Positions 23,313 through 33,661 of a DNA stretch of 64,000 bases are shown here, in pieces (positions within the stretch are counted from its first letter, which is position 1; each line of letters begins with the position of its first letter). The DNA comes from Strobilurus pachycystidiatus (taxonomy: Eukaryota > Basidiomycota > Agaricomycetes > Agaricales > Physalacriaceae). Position numbers and translations under genes: made by a program. Location: positions 2,108,001 to 2,172,000 of the forward strand of contig JAHLMK010000004.1 in NCBI GenBank assembly GCA_019915135.1, in the 5' to 3' direction. The notes beneath the pieces are model-generated. The model worked only from the letters and a program-made list of their open reading frames with translations, made no database searches and had not been told where the DNA came from.

Positions 23313-26300
23313 TTACTGCCCCGCCTGTGCTGCAATACGATCTCTCTTCACATATTCACGGAGTGTATCTCGTTTCTGAAGCCGTGGTATGAGAACAAGG
23401 GTCTATTTGTAGCGGGAGTACTCACCTGCTGTTGGTGCCAAGGGAGAGGGAAATGGATTCAGACTACAGAAGGTGAGAAGGTCCAGTAGCACTTACTTTC
23501 TGTTGGTGAGCATCAGGAGTTCAGTCTTAACATGGAGAGTTAGAAGGCAGCACATACAAGCTGAACATTGAGGAAACATCAGTCAGTGTCCATCATGCGT
23601 GAGGAACATAGTTGGACTTACTAACTGAAGGAAGGGAGCGGTTAGGGTTCAGCATGTGTGAGAGATGCAGGGGCACTTACATCCTGAAAGGAGGGACCGG
23701 TCAGCGGTCAGCATGCGTGAGGGACACAGGCGCACTCACATACTGAAGGAAGGGACCGGTCAGCAGTAGCATGCATGAGGGACGCAGGCGCACTCACACG
23801 CTGAAGGGAGAGACCGGTCAGTGTTCAGCATGCGTGAGGGACGCAGGCGCACTCACACGCTGAAGGGAGAGACCGGTCAGCATTCAGCATGCATGGGGGA
23901 CGCAGGCGCACTCACACGCTGAAGGGAGGGACCGGTCAGCATTCAGCATGCATGGGGGACGCAGGCGCACTTACCTCCTGAAGGGAGGGACCGGTCAGCA
24001 TTCAGCATGCATGAGGGACGCAGGCGCACTTACCTCCTGAAGGGAGGGACCGGTCAGCAGTCAGCATGCATGAGGGACGCAGGCGCAATTACCTCCTGAA
24101 GGGAGGGACCGGTCAGCAGCCAGCATGCATGAGGGATGCAGGCGCACTCACACGCTGAAGGGAGGGACCGGTCAGCATTCAGCATGCATGAGGGACGCAG
24201 GCGCACTCACACGCTGAAGGGAGGGACCGGTCAGTGTTCAGCATGCATGAGGGACGCAGGCGCACTCACACGCTGAAGGGAGGGACCGGTCAGCAGGCAG
24301 CATGCATGAGGAACACAGGCGCACTCACACGCTGAAGGGAGGGACCGGTCAGTGTCACTGTTCAGCATGCATGAGGGATGCAGGCGCCTCACACGCTGAA
24401 GAGAGGGACCGGTCAGCAGTCAGCATGCGTGAGGAACATAGTTGGACTTACTAACTGAAAGAAGGGAGCGGTCAGGGTTTAGCATGTGTGAGAGATGCAG
24501 GGGCACTTACATCCTGAAGGAAGCCGGGACTGGTCAGCAGTCAGCATGTGTGAGGGACATAGGCGCACTCACAGGCTGAAGGGAGGGACCGGTCAGTGTT
24601 CAGCATGCATGAGGGACACAGGCGCACTTACATCCTAGAAGGAAGGATGTGTCAGTGTCCAGCATGTGTGAGGGAACATAGGCACACTTACATACTGAAG
24701 GGAGGGACCGGTCAGTAGTCAGCATGCATCAGGGACGCGGGCGCGCTTACATCCTGAAGGGAGGGGTCAGCAGTCAGTATCTGTGGGAGACACAGTTGCA
24801 CTTACATCCTAGAAGGAAGGATGTGTCAGCGTCCAGCATGTGTGAGGGAACACAGGCACACTTACATACTGAAGGGAGGGACCGGTCAGCAGTTGGCATG
24901 CATGAGGGACACAGGCGCACTTACATCCTGAAGGGAGGGACCGGTCAGCAGTCAGTATGTGTGGGAGATACAGTTGCACTTACATCCTAAAAGGAAGGAT
25001 GTGTCAGCGTCCAGCATGTGTGAGGGAACACAGGCATACTTACATACTAAAGAGAGGGACCGGTCAGCAGTCGGCATGCGTGAGGGACACAGGTACACTT
25101 ACAAGCTGAAGGGAGGGACCGGTCAGCATTTGGCATGCATGAGGGAACACAAGCACACTTACATCCTGAAGGGAGGGACCGGTCAGCAGTCAGTATATGT
25201 GGGAGACACAGTTGCACTTACATCCTAGAAGGAAAGATGTGTCAGCGTCCAGCATGTGTGTGAGAGATGAATCAGTCTGTGAGATGGATTATCACTCACA
25301 TACTGAACATCATAGGAAAGGGATTGATCAGCATCCAGTATGTGTGAGGGAGACAGTGACACCTACGTTCTAAAGGGAGAGTTCAATCAGCATTCAGAAT
25401 GCTTGAGAAATGTAATGTTACTTACATGCTGAAGAGAGATAGTCAAGTATTCAGCATAAATAATGGATCCACTAGCACTTACATTCTAAACATTGAGAGA
25501 GTTAGCATTTAGTGTGAAGAAAATGCAACAGCACTCACTTTCTAATTATATCAAATAGTCAATGACTCAATGCATAGAAGGGTGAAGAGACATGATGGTA
25601 CTGACCCCTCTCAGACCCATTTGATACAATAGGTCAAATAATTCTTGATTTTGGATGTACCTGGCAACATCAACTGCTGTTCCAATATCCTCCCCTAGAT
25701 TCCCTCTCTTAGTGCTTGAAACATGATAATTGCACTCACTCACATAGCCAATCAGCTTCATTTGGATTATCTTTCATGAGGAGCTCAACAATATTGCGAT
25801 TTCCCATCAGTATAGCTAAGTGAAGTGGGACTCCAAAGTGTTCTCCTGATTCCTCTTCAGTGCTTTCACTCCTTGGTGATGTTTATTTGCTTACCATCAC
25901 TTATATTCTGGCTTGCTCCGGCCTCCAACAAAACATTGACTACATCAACCTGTTCATTTGCACAAGCAGCACAAAGTGCTGTTCCGTAGTCTCCGCCTAA
26001 TTACATATTATCAATATCTGATATGTTAACATGACCAGGCTCACCTATTTTGTCCAGTTCCAAAAATTCAATCCTTAGAAGGAATCGTACCAGGTCAATC
26101 TTCCCATAGAATGCTGACAGCTGAAGAGCACTATCAAATCGAGTGTCAGTGACCCATAAATGTGGATTTGCCCCTTTCTCAATTAAACGCTTGAGCTCCT
26201 GTTCCACCGGTGTCGCTTGACACTCCCGTAAAAACAATTCCTCCCACTGCTTCTGAGCGCCTTCCAGATTTTCCCAAATATCTTGTAATGCACCCCAAGC

Positions 26301-27405
26301 ATCACGGAGCGGAATAACAAGAAGCAGAAGAGCAAGAACCTGTCCAAACCCCCATGCATTGTCTCCACCCCGACTGGCCTTGTTACGACGAAGGGTGAGT
26401 TCAATGTCAACAATGAAAAGGATGTTGATGGCAAAAAGGAGCACGAGGTCGACAATGAGAAAGGCGGTATGCGGGGAGTAATCAGAGACTGCTGAAACGG
26501 GAGGTAGGTAAGAAGTTGTGGTAGGACAATCCCTTGCAGAGGAGGGTTGAGAAAGGCCAACCTTGGTCACTAGCCAAGTTCTTCCTCCGCGTGAAGACTC
26601 TTTGAAGGCGGTGGACAGCCTCATCCCACCATTTCCAAACTGATTGATGCCGCTCCCGAGACCAGTTATATGAGATGTGTAGAGTGAGGAAGAAGGCAAA
26701 GGGAGGGATGAGGTTGACGCCAGGGATGAGAACAAGGGAATACATCACTAAGGAAATGATGCGCAATGGTTTTGATGAAAGACGTGCATGCGCTCCGACA
26801 ACTGTAAGCGTGGGGTCACAGCTGGAATCAATGGGCTGGCCAAATTTGGATGGATCGCTCCATAGCCATATCCCAACGGCGGCCATGAGCGAGAGGTGGA
26901 TGGAACCGAGAGTAAGGACAGGCTTCCTAGAGATGAAACGCCACAGGCGTTGAGCGATGCGCAATGGTCTCCATCCCTCTGACAGCAGCTCCCGGAGAGG
27001 TCCAAACAGAGATTTGCGCCATGCGCTCCAACTTGCTCTGACGGGGTCCGGCCCGTCGCGCCTGCTTTGAGAGTGGACATAGAGAATGAACCAGATCCAC
27101 GTGCTGGTGTTGTTCATCCAGCTAAGATCCAGGACGATGGCGGCATTGTAACCGGTGATCCTTTGGTCTCCAGCGCCGCCTTTGGCCAGGATGATGGTGG
27201 TAAGGAGGATGGCGAAAGCGACTGCTAGCATGCCGATTGATTGGTCCTTGATGCCCTTCAGCTCGTCCCTAGAAATCTTGTTATCCCAGAGGTACACGAT
27301 GACCGGGAAGAAGCATAGGATATTTTGGGCGTAGATGGCTGCCCGAACGCCAATGCCAGAGACGTCTGGGTTGGAGAGGAGAGTGCTGCATTGGTCGTCG
27401 GCCAT
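23313..27405 (-). CDS. Seven-pass membrane/ankyrin-repeat protein with 3-nt microexon tail (paralog B)
   Basis: Proposed exons: 27405-26562, 26491-26045, 25996-25895, 25845-25744, 25694-25606, thirty-six 3-nt exons, and 23375-23313. They total 1755 nt, or 584 residues, in one frame, giving 41 introns. The protein is highly similar to paralog A: the same MADDQCSTLLSN start, the same membrane segments and the same ankyrin-type units (GANPHLWVTD, LSAFYGKIDLVRFLL, LLEAGASQNI). The first intron has a GTTGGC donor here instead of GTAGGC. The terminal exon encodes KRDTLREYV...AAQAGQ and a stop. The tail between the LLYQMGLRG helix and the terminal exon would be 36 residues from the array, against 15 in paralog A. 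If the array is not spliced, translation would stop at a TGA near 25569. Confidence 0.75.
23376..25605 (-). repeat. Intron/3-nt-microexon minisatellite, array B (36 units)
   Basis: Thirty-seven consecutive introns of 50-75 nt (mostly 56) are separated by 3-nt exons. Microexon low coordinates in transcript order: K 25539; N 25483; H 25426; N 25367; Y 25300; D 25222 and 25163; L 25103; Y 25044; D 24984 and 24925; Y 24866; D 24806 and 24751; Y 24692; D 24632; P 24573; D 24511; L 24452; R 24393, 24329, 24270, 24211 and 24152; E 24093, 24034 and 23975; R 23916, 23857 and 23798; Y 23740; D 23681; L 23622 and 23558; K 23497; Q 23426. Donors are GTGAGT, GTAAGT, GTATGT, GTAGGT, GTAATT, GTGAGG and, first, GTCAGT. 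All introns end in AG. Most have CTGAC 17-25 nt before the acceptor. Confidence 0.85.
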
Positions 27406-29012
27406 GGTGGTGGAAACGAAGAATCAATTGTACACGTGGCAGACCTTGCGAAAGCTTACCATGCCTTTACCATGCGATGTCGAACGTCAAAGAACGCCAC
27501 GGTTTGACGGGTCATCTATTTCCCTAACATTGCTCAGCGGCCGACTCTTGAATTATCTTGTGTGGCGGCGTTGTTATCGGCCATATGTCTGTTCTTTTGA
27601 AGAAAGTTAAATTATATTGCAACAGAAAGTGTGTCAAGGCGGCTCTGTGCCGGAGGCAAGTACGTGGAGACGCCGACGAATCCGGAAAACGAATGCCCAT
27701 TAAGCTCGGTCATCCTACGTGACGCCGAAACACTGTATGCGCCAGGGAATGAAACAAGGCGGCGAGGTGATGGACCAGACGCAGAGACTGAGACCGAGGC
27801 AGAAGGCTATAGAAAAGATTAGAGGCGGAAACCAAAAACACCATGTACGCACCAACCAGCCTGTGCGCCCCCACTTCCGCATACACGCCGATGGACCAGA
27901 CAAAGGGCGACACGGAGAACGAACTGGTTTTGCGTTCCACCCGGAGATATTGCTAGTCCAATTATGAGGCTGGTGTCGAACACACCAAAACGCCAGCGGT
28001 TGGTGGTATCGCACCCACCACATGCCGTCGTGCACCATCGCCTCCCTCACTCCGAGAATATTGAGTCCACCGCCGTGGGCGAGACGGGCGGCAGCGCGGC
28101 GCGGCGGCGAGCTGGCAAAGGACTGGTGCGACGGCGGCCGAGTGACACAACGACAAGTCAAGATAGCGATCATCCTGTAGTCGAAAAGAATGTAGAAAGG
28201 CGACGTGACCGCGCCGGGTGACGAAAGACGACATGGGAGACATCCTGCATCGCCAGGCAAAGTGCTGCGTCCAAGGGCGGCGCGAAACACGCCAGTCGTG
28301 ACAGCTGGCTAGCGAATAAGGAGGAAGAACGCGGTTAAAAACAATATATACGCACCGTAATACTACGACAAGTGCATGACTGCGTATGAGCACACTGGCG
28401 GCCGAGGATACGTGCGTCTCGCACCAACCTTGGGGCCCATCGAGAGCGCCGCCCTCGTCCTCGTCGTTGGACGACTCGCGTTCAAAAACCGTACATCAGA
28501 TGAGGACACTTATCTGGTGCATGGTTTTTGGGGGGGCGGGAAGTCAGGACGACGACGAGGAGATATGAGTGGGTGCCTCACAGAGGGCGTACCCCGCGCG
28601 GAGATCTGAATCTACACAACTATCAGCAAAAAGAAACGGATACGCCATGCACAGCTGACGTATCCGATGGAAAATCATAAAAAATCACCTTGCGTTGACG
28701 CCCGCCTCCAAGCAGCGCGCCCAGCTCGTTCCGGCGGCCCCGCGCGCTCCCATTCATCACGCGGCGGGGAGTTGTGCTCTCCGTCGGTGCCCTACGCCAC
28801 CTGCCCGTCGTACGAGTCGCCGTCGTCTTGGACACCGCGTGCGGACCATGTTGGTCGCGTCATGTTAGACTTGGTGACCGTGGCAATCAAGCCAACGGCG
28901 CAGCGCAGCCAAAAGCGCCGCGCCCAGAGACCGCCGGGGTCGACGCCGGGGACGAAAGACGCACGAACCTGCATCAAGCTGGGCGTGGTAAGTACGAAAG
29001 CAAGAGCTACTG
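27406..29012. other. Duplicated 5' flank of paralog B, no clear gene
   Basis: Counterpart of 10924-12535. Open frames are not preserved between the two copies, so no gene is called. It should hold the promoter of paralog B. Confidence 0.45.
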
Positions 29013-29801
29013 TATCGAGTCCTGCTCATACAGTAGGTCAGGTTACCTGGCTATCCCTCAGGCCTATCGAACTGATTGTGACAAGGCTCCCAGTCCCTGA
29101 ATAAGTAAATTGCTCTACTTGAGCGGTAGATCCTGGGTACATAGATCGATCGGCGAGGAGATGGAAGTGATAGAAAACTTGGGAGAGTCATGTTGGAGCG
29201 CGCTTCCTCAAATCCGAACTTCCCTATGTACACCGAAAACTGTGACAATCATGCTCCGAGGGAACGTCGATGCACTTGCACTTGTGTTCCAATTACTCGG
29301 AACGCGATCAACCTTGATAGTGAACCGAAAGGTCTGAATTTTCCAGCGACGGTCATTTGGAGGTAGAACATTCACGCACTGGCACATCAATCGGTCGACA
29401 CGCTGAGGAGGCAGAGTTCTCAGTATGGAAATCATTACCGGGAGGGAAAGGAAAAAAAAAAACCTGCTTCCTCGAATTACAAGACGACCAAATACCGGAA
29501 AGCCACCTGCCGTCGCATTCTGGACTGAGAGCCGAAAACAAGGTGAAGTGGACCGATGTGTGGGTGTATGTCTGGCACGGACACAGAGGCAGGTAGACAG
29601 ACCGAACTGAGGGAGGTATGTCGATGTTGATAACGGCGAAGCCAGTTTGGTTTGCGTGCATGAGGCCCAGTATGAAACATTGTCAATGCCTGTATCGTGA
29701 AGTCCAGAAGTACAACGAGAGGTAGAATAGATAAATAAATGAAGAAGTAAACACATAGATAAAAGTACACCCAAAAAAAAGCCAACCAAACCATCCCATC
29801 A
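29013..29801. other. Intergenic, no gene recognised
   Basis: Unique sequence to the right of segment B. Only overlapping motif-free frames occur on both strands. A short A-run lies near 29450. Confidence 0.4.
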
Positions 29802-31351
29802 TCATGAAGCCGCATAATCCGGGGGGAGGTCCACCACCTCTGGCTCATCCTGATTTTGCAGCCGCAGACCGCTGTCCTGATGCTTTACGAACTGCACACT
29901 TGGACCAGATTGGGAGCCAGAGGCACTGGAGGAGTTGAAACTGGAGGCGCGATGGACAGCGTAGGATTGCTCGTTCTTCATGGCGACGAGCATGCTCTGC
30001 TCGGTTGGCGGGGGCGCCAGATGCACGGTGGGGAGGGGCGGAGATGACGGATTGTATACGGTCAAAGTTGACGGGGCAGACACACTAGCCTGGGACATCG
30101 CCACCCCGCCGCTGGTGCTGGCGCTGAAGAACGGATCGTATAGACCTGGTGCGGACGAGTTCTGCTGGTCAAAGTACGCAGTGTCGTCGCGAAGACCCGC
30201 TTCATTCTCCGCCACGGCTGAGTACCGCCTCCGTCTCCTCCACCACCACACCCCGGCTCCAATCGCCGCGAGCAGCAACACCCCTCCCACCGCCGCTGCG
30301 ATTATAGCGCCTATCGGTACGCTCACCCCGCTGTGCTTGCCGTCGCTCACACCACCACCATCACCGCTGCTGTTGGTGGACGACGAAGGGACGACCGGCG
30401 TGGTGATGTAGAAATTCTCAATCCCAAACCTGAGCTCGTCAGTCGGGTCGCCGTTCCACACGACCGTGATCGTATGCTCCTTGTCCCCAGCGAGATTTCC
30501 GCTCTCGAAGAGCGTCTGACTCCATATTATGGTTTCTGATTCGACGAATGTATCGATATTGAACGTGGATGCATCGCCGTCGTCGATGGTGTATGTCCCC
30601 TGGGATGAATAGTTCGCGTCCTGTATGGGCCCGGCCATGCGAATGCGGGTGCCTGTTGATTCGCGTCAGATCATGTACTGTATGTGTAAGATTGAACGCA
30701 TCCCGTACCATTGAACGTCGTCGACAAACTAGCGCCCTTCGCATTAACAATCCGTGCCCCATCAAGATCATCCCACCCGCCCTGGTACTTGATAGACGCA
30801 TCGCTCTGCGCCAGCCATAGCGTCGTATCATTGTACAAATCCCCATCAAACGGCGTATACACGATGTAGTCCACCCAGAAGTTCTGGTTAACCGTCGAGC
30901 CCGAGGTGATGTTCACGGTGAGGACGTGTTCCTCCTCCTTGTTATTGTCGATGACGAACTCAGTGCACAGAGGGTTCTGGTTCGTCGACGGAGGGAATGG
31001 GGTCTGTTTGTCGATTTTGGCGCCGTCCACATAGCACTCCCAGGACGGGAGGGTGCCATTGTTGTCGGTGTCCCAAGAACCGAGTATCTGAATGGAGGAG
31101 CCTACATACAGAGTGACTCATGAGAATGCAACGCAGGCGAGGGAGGACTCAGGAAATGATGACACACCGTTGAACGCAAATGAAAGACTAGCGCCGTCGT
31201 CCATCGTCCCATGTTGAGAATGCTGGAAAGTGGGGCCGTTCACGTCTGACATGGCATCATGCGCCCCATTCTCCGTGGTCCAGTCGCCGAGGAAATGTAT
31301 CCGGGAGGTATCAGCATCATCTACGGCAATGCGCCTCGTGCCGTTCACCAT
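29802..31351 (-). CDS. Single-pass membrane protein with extracellular beta-sandwich-like region
   Basis: Three exons: 31351-31168, 31101-30709 and 30652-29802. The start is MVNGTRRIAVDDADTSRIHF. The N-terminal half has two similar beta-rich halves, each ending in a glycan-site motif (SLSFAFNGSSIQILGSW and SLSTTFNGTRIRMAGP). A PVVPSSSTNSSGDGGG linker follows, then one transmembrane helix (IGAIIAAAVGGVLLLAAIGAGVWWW) with a stop-transfer RRRRRY, then a serine/proline-rich cytoplasmic tail ending DLPPDYAAS. This layout is common in mushroom-forming fungi, where such proteins resemble surface receptors or mucin-like sensors. No cleavable signal peptide is visible at this start. The ligand and function are unknown. 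Confidence 0.75.
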
Positions 31352-32449
31352 AGTGGAAGATGAAATATAGAGTTCAAAGAGTGCAAGAACCAGAACACCA
31401 GGTCAAACAGGTGAGAAGAAGAAGAACAAGAAGAGGAAGAAGAGGAAGAAAGAAGGTAGTCAGGGCAAGGCAGTGAGAAAGGTGATCTGTAACATTCTGT
31501 AACATAAGCGGCGGTGTATTACTATATGAAATGCCGAGAAGCCCTTGAAAGTTGATAATAAGTAGGGAGGATTGGCGTTGGACGAAAGAAACCCGTACTG
31601 ACCGAGAGCTGTGTGTATCGGCGGCGAGATATAGCGCCTGGCGCATGTTATAGCAAGACGACGGCAGGCCGCAGCTGCGAAGTACTGTCAGGATCAAGAT
31701 TCAACGTGACGTTCCTCCTTGTTCCGAACATTGTTCGCATCAACGCTCGGTGCCGCGTGGCGGCAGTCCGAGTCCAGATCACTGGTGTACATCCTCGGTC
31801 GGGAGCTGATAGTCTGAGAAATCGCTGGTACACACGCAAGTGCGACTCCATCGTTCATTGAGCCCAATTTCCCCGCCCAGTCTCAGCAGAGACCAGAGTT
31901 ATTCCAGTGATTGAACTGCCTCTTGGTGATCGTAACAGTAACAATGATGAAACACGAAAATAACAGATAACCCGCGCCTGGGCAGCGCTGGTGGACAGTC
32001 GACCTTCCGAGGATGTCAGTCGACATCAGTTGGAACAAGGCTGTCATGAACGTACTGGGACTTTCAAGGTGTTTTTGGCCACACTCCTGGTCCATCTGGC
32101 AACAGGACTTGGTCACCTGGTGCTGGGCTTGAAACAATACAGCCGCGATTGGCGACATATGATGACTTTGGACAGGTGCTTGTCTCCTTTTTGGAATTAG
32201 ATTTAGCACCTGCACCTGCACCTCTTCCTCATCTCATTCTCATGCTTCCTCTCATGATGTCGCCGTCGAACACACCCTCTCCCTGTCGATCGGCCGATGT
32301 CTACTCATATATCGGCCGATGAACGAGGTAAGCCTTCCAAGCTCATTGGAGGGTGCATCGGCCGATGGATATCCAGATCGCCGAAAGATAGACATTGGAA
32401 TGTTTTAAACCGAGTTCTGAGTCTCAGCAAGGGAACCAAGGATTCACAA
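31352..32449. other. Intergenic region between divergent genes
   Basis: No gene was recognised over 1.1 kb. It should contain the promoters of the membrane protein (-) and the methyltransferase (+). Three identical palindromes occur near 32289-32366 and are listed separately. Confidence 0.4.
32289..32366. promoter_or_regulatory. Three ATCGGCCGAT palindromes upstream of the methyltransferase
   Basis: The 10-bp palindrome ATCGGCCGAT occurs at 32289-32298, 32311-32320 and 32357-32366, within about 160 bp of the methyltransferase start codon. The core CGGCCG contains inverted CGG triplets like those bound by Zn2Cys6 regulators. Binding is an inference. Confidence 0.4.
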
Positions 32450-33420
32450 ATGTCCTCCACCGAACTCGACGCACAAGGCTGGTCAGCCTCTCTGTACAAC
32501 CGCCATGCTGCGTTCGTGTACTCGAACAAGTTCACCGCCCCAGTGGTGGGCATGCTCGCGCCCCAGCCCGGCGAGAAGATCATGGACTTTGGATGCGGAA
32601 GTGGAGAGGTGACACGAGAGATAGAGGAGATCGTGAAGAAGGTCGAGGGAGGTGTGGTCGTTGGGGTGGATTTCAGTGAGAGCATGGTGAGTGGCGGTTT
32701 CCCTGACGAGATCGCGAACCACCAGCTGAATATCGAGGGTGTAGATCCAAACCGCGAAAGAGCGCGGTCTTGAACATGCGTACATCGCTGATATCCAAGA
32801 GCTGCCGGATCTGCCAGGCGCGCCTGATGTCAAGTACGACGCGGTGTTCACGAACGCAACGTTACATTGGTGCAAACGGGACCCGGCCGGCGTGTTGAAG
32901 AGCGTCAAGCGCGTCTTGAAGCCCGGTGGCCGCTTCGTGGGCGAGATGGGCGGATTTACGAACTGCATCGGCGAGTCCTTGTTCGCGGAAGAGTGTGGGG
33001 TCTTCTGATAAGAGAACACAGGGCTACGGGGATCCTTGCACGGAGTCCTCAAGGCGAGAGGATATGACCCGGAGACATTGGATCCTTGGTTCTTCCCATC
33101 TGACGAGGACTACACAACGGTAAGTCTACTTTCTTGGAGGTGCTGGGTATCCACTGACATGCCTACAGCTCCTCAAATCGGAGGGCTTTGAGCCCATCTC
33201 CGTCGATTTAGTTCCTCGCTACACTCAGCTGCCGACCGACGTGAAGGGGTGGCTGTCCACGTTTGCGCGAGGTTCATTTTTGCAGGACATGCCAGACGAG
33301 GAAGCCGACTCGATTATGGACGAAGTACAGAATATCTTGACGGTGGATTGCCGAGATAGTCAGGGAAAATGGGCGGTGATGTACATGAGGTTGAGATTTA
33401 GCGCTGTGTGGAAGCCTTGA
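32450..33420 (+). CDS. SAM-dependent class I methyltransferase
   Basis: Exons 32450-32686, 32745-32970, 33022-33119 and 33169-33420 join in one frame (270 residues). Motif I is IMDFGCGSGEVTREI near residue 45, followed by VVVGVDFSESM. Later motifs are YDAVFTNATLHWC and LKPGGRFVGEMGGFTNCIG, then LHGVLKARGYDPETLDPWFFPS. This is the trans-aconitate/ubiquinone-type fold. The substrate cannot be told from sequence. Intron 2 (32971-33021) starts with GCGAGT and ends in ACACAG, so it is a GC-AG intron. Without it the frame is broken, and with it the conserved IG(x)R-LH-VL-ARGYDP block is restored. Confidence 0.85.
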
Positions 33421-33661
33421 GCGTTCAAACAGTATATAGAAAAATTGTAGACGACGCACCAGGGAAGCTAAGAAACACCTTTGTTTGATACCACAACGAC
33501 GAGTCATCATCGAGAACTTCCTAGACAGCGAGAGCCTCCATGAATGAGAGCTTGGAAAGTTTGCAAAGGCAAGCAAAGCGGACAAAATGGATGATGATGA
33601 TTGTTTTGGGACAAGATTGGGACGATGCCATAATCACGATCGCGTCTCTCTACAGGCGACC

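Larger units (their letters stand above)
23176..29012. repeat. Segmental duplication, copy B
   Basis: Direct copy of 7908-12535. The membrane/ankyrin coding exons match in length: 447, 102, 102 and 89 nt are identical in both, and exon 1 differs by one codon. The array is more than twice as long as in copy A. Similarity ends near GGTAAGTACGAAAGCAAGAG at about 29005. Confidence 0.85.

Noticed and set aside
29208..29789. Minus-strand 193-residue frame
   Set aside because: No recognisable motif, overlapped by equally long frames on the other strand, and no splice-consistent partner exons.
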